This document shows, one piece after another, positions 62,603-64,000 of a DNA stretch of 64,000 nucleotides. Position numbers and translations under genes: made by a program. A model generated the notes under the pieces. The model was not told the origin of the DNA. It made no database searches and worked only from the letters and a program-made list of their open reading frames with translations. Source of the DNA: Didemnitutus sp047777955 (lineage in GTDB: Bacteria > Verrucomicrobiota > Verrucomicrobiia > Opitutales > Opitutaceae); assembly GCF_047777955.1 (NCBI RefSeq), contig NZ_CP180537.1:868001-932000 (forward strand), read 5' to 3'. Each line of letters opens with the position of its first letter. The stretch's first letter is position 1.

Positions 62603-62693
62603 CGGTGGGGGCGAGGTGATGGGGGCCGGTGCGCCCGGCCACGGGAGCGAAAACGGCGGCTTCGCCTTTCGGCTAGGAGCGGCGCCGCGGGCG

Positions 62694-63587
62694 TCAGAAC
62701 GCGCCCTTGAGCGCGAGCGCGACGAAGGTGCCGGCGTCGCCGTCGAGGCGGTAGTCCTGGTCGAAGTAGTCGAACTTCCGGTCGGTGACCGCGCCGACGT
62801 CGGCGCTGAGCGTCACGCGCCCGCCGAGCGCGTAGTCGAGGCCGAGGCCGACGCGCACTTCGCGAAAGTCGAGGTAGGTGTTCGCGATCCGCGCGCGGCC
62901 GACGGCGGGCGAGCCGACGTTGCGCGACACGCGGAAGCTGCCGCCGGCGAAACCGGCGCCGGCGCGCAGGGCGAGTTGGTCGGTGGCCTGCCAGGTGAAG
63001 CCGCTGCGCGGGAAGCCGACGCTGAAGGTCCACGCCGGCGCGAACTGCCAGCGGACGCCGGCGATGGGCAGCACGGGGTGGTCGGAGAACGGATTGGCGT
63101 TCACGCCGAAGCTCCAGGCGAGCGCGCGGCTCGGGGCGTAGTTGGCGAGCAGCAGCGCGGGGACGTTGAAGCTCTGGCCGAGCTGCTCCTCGAAGTCGCC
63201 GTAGAAGCCGGGGCGCAGGTAAAGCGCCGCGCTCCAGCGCGCGTCGATCCGGCGCTGGGCGCCGAGGTTGAGGGAGAACTCCCCGAGATGCGCGGGCAGC
63301 GGCAGCGTCGAAATCCCCTCCTGGTCGAGGTCGAACTGCTGCACGGCGACGCCGTAGACGAGCAGGGTGCTCTCGTCCCACGCGTGGCGGCCGGAGACGC
63401 TCACGCCGTAGCTTTTCACCGCGAGCGAGCCCAGGGTCTGCGGGCCGCGCGCGATGTCCTCGCGCGACGAATAGGCGGTGTTGAACTCGACCGAGGCGAG
63501 CAGGTCGGGGCGCATCGTGGCCGAGGGCTGGGCCACGGCGGAGGCGGCAACGGCGAGCGCGGCGAAGCAGAGCGGGGCGAATTTCAT
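62694..63587 (-). CDS. DUF6268-like outer-membrane beta-barrel protein
   Basis: 297 residues from the ATG at 63585-63587; a longer start is open. Signal peptide MKFAPLCFAALAVAASAVAQ. The rest alternates hydrophobic and polar residues in strands with short turns (KSYGVSVSGRHAWD, LGAQRRIDARWSAALYLRPG), and the last residue is Phe, the usual end of an outer-membrane barrel. DUF6268 proteins are of unknown function. No other barrel gene is nearby. Confidence 0.8.
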   Translation of the reverse strand: MKFAPLCFAALAVAASAVAQPSATMRPDLLASVEFNTAYSSREDIARGPQTLGSLAVKSYGVSVSGRHAWDESTLLVYGVAVQQFDLDQEGISTLPLPAHLGEFSLNLGAQRRIDARWSAALYLRPGFYGDFEEQLGQSFNVPALLLANYAPSRALAWSFGVNANPFSDHPVLPIAGVRWQFAPAWTFSVGFPRSGFTWQATDQLALRAGAGFAGGSFRVSRNVGSPAVGRARIANTYLDFREVRVGLGLDYALGGRVTLSADVGAVTDRKFDYFDQDYRLDGDAGTFVALALKGAF

Positions 63588-63664
63588 GGCACGGACGAGT
63601 GGCGAGCCGCGCGCCAGCCGCAAATCGGAAATCGCCCGCTGGAAACGGCGCGACGGGATTCCAC

Positions 63665-64000
63665 TCAGCCGGCGATCTCGCCGCGCAGGTAGAGCGCGGC
63701 GCGGCCGGCGAGACGCACGCGGGAGCCCTCGAGGGTGCAGAGGAGCTCGCCGCCGCGGGCGGAGACCTGCCGGGCGCGGAGCGGATTTTTCCCGAGCCGC
63801 TCCACCCAGTAGGGCGTGATCGTGCAGTGGGCGGAGCCGGTCACGGGGTCCTCCGGCACGCCGGCGCCGGGGGCGAAGAAGCGCGAGGCGCAGTCGCAGT
63901 CGTCGCCCGGCGCGGTGGCGATGACGCGGACGTCGCCGAGCGCGGCGAGGCGCGGGAAATCGGGGCGCAGCGCGAGGACCTCGGCCTGGGTGGCGTAGAC
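63665..64000 (-). CDS. PhzF-family protein, 5' end outside the window
   Basis: The C-terminal 111 residues of a PhzF-like isomerase. The active-site strand GVPEDPVTGSAHCTITPYWVERLGK is present (the DPVTGSAH core is diagnostic), followed by ARQVSARGGELLC and GRAALYLRGEI. The upstream part continues to the window edge with VIATAPGDDCDCASRFFAPGAG. The family includes phenazine-biosynthesis PhzF and many uncharacterised epimerases; no phenazine genes are seen. The start codon lies outside the window. Confidence 0.9.
   Translation of the reverse strand, partial: VYATQAEVLALRPDFPRLAALGDVRVIATAPGDDCDCASRFFAPGAGVPEDPVTGSAHCTITPYWVERLGKNPLRARQVSARGGELLCTLEGSRVRLAGRAALYLRGEIAG

Noticed and set aside
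1..64000. CRISPR arrays, insertion sequences, prophage genes, tRNA or rRNA genes
   Set aside because: I looked for regularly spaced repeats, transposase motifs, terminal inverted repeats and tRNA-like cloverleaf sequences and saw none that held up by eye.

Overview
The window is a 64 kb piece of a GC-rich chromosome with closely packed genes, short spacers, and many start/stop overlaps. No tRNA, rRNA, CRISPR array, insertion sequence or phage gene was seen. The gene set suggests the Opitutaceae branch of Verrucomicrobiota: adjacent gyrB-gyrA, a COX24-type 33-residue ribosomal protein, a zinc-ribbon gene abutting rnpB, a PilMNOPQ-type operon, and SufS/SufU without the rest of suf. This placement is inferred from gene style, not from a phylogeny.

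Layout. 0-1.2 kb: two tandem paralogous secreted proteins. 1.3-6.5 kb: gyrB-gyrA on the minus strand. 6.8-7.9 kb: a coiled-coil zinc-ribbon gene whose stop codon lies inside the first helix of RNase P RNA, then a membrane protein. 8.7-18.2 kb: two copies of a cassette of sensor histidine kinase plus three pilin-like genes (PilV-, PilW- and PilX-like). Only the first copy carries a response regulator, and rpsT lies between the copies on the other strand. 18.4-24.4 kb: an AddB/AddA-like nuclease-helicase pair. 24.4-29.4 kb: the bS22/COX24-like gene and a pilMNOPQ-like operon ending in a secretin. 29.5-40.9 kb: CPBP protease, polyprenyl synthase, an ECF sigma factor with a membrane partner, fumC, yjbQ, an RNHCP protein, class I fumarase, kdsD, a LysM lipoprotein, an aminotransferase and an MBL hydrolase. 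40.9-47.9 kb: paired PH-domain proteins, queD-hemN, a Tat-exported phosphoesterase, sufS-sufU and a FrnE-type DsbA protein. 48-56.2 kb: a copper/silver island with cusB, cusA, a CorE-like ECF sigma factor with a cysteine-rich tail, a 54-residue cysteine-rich peptide, a small membrane protein and a P1B-type ATPase. 56.2-64 kb: a membrane patatin, EamA transporter, DJ-1/PfpI protein, DHCW cupin, MocR regulator, an outer-membrane barrel protein and a truncated PhzF gene.

Working together. The duplicated pilin cassettes and the pilMNOPQ operon look like minor-pilin and alignment/secretin parts of one type IV pilus or type II secretion machine; the ATPases and platform protein are not in the window. 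The copper island appears self-contained (sensor-sigma, cytoplasmic exporter, periplasmic RND exporter), but no outer-membrane channel gene is present.

Quality caveat. Six otherwise intact genes are broken at eight places. Each is explained by one missing base in a short homopolymer run, including one in sufS. This looks like systematic sequence error, so these genes are annotated as full-length with frameshifts rather than as decayed pseudogenes.
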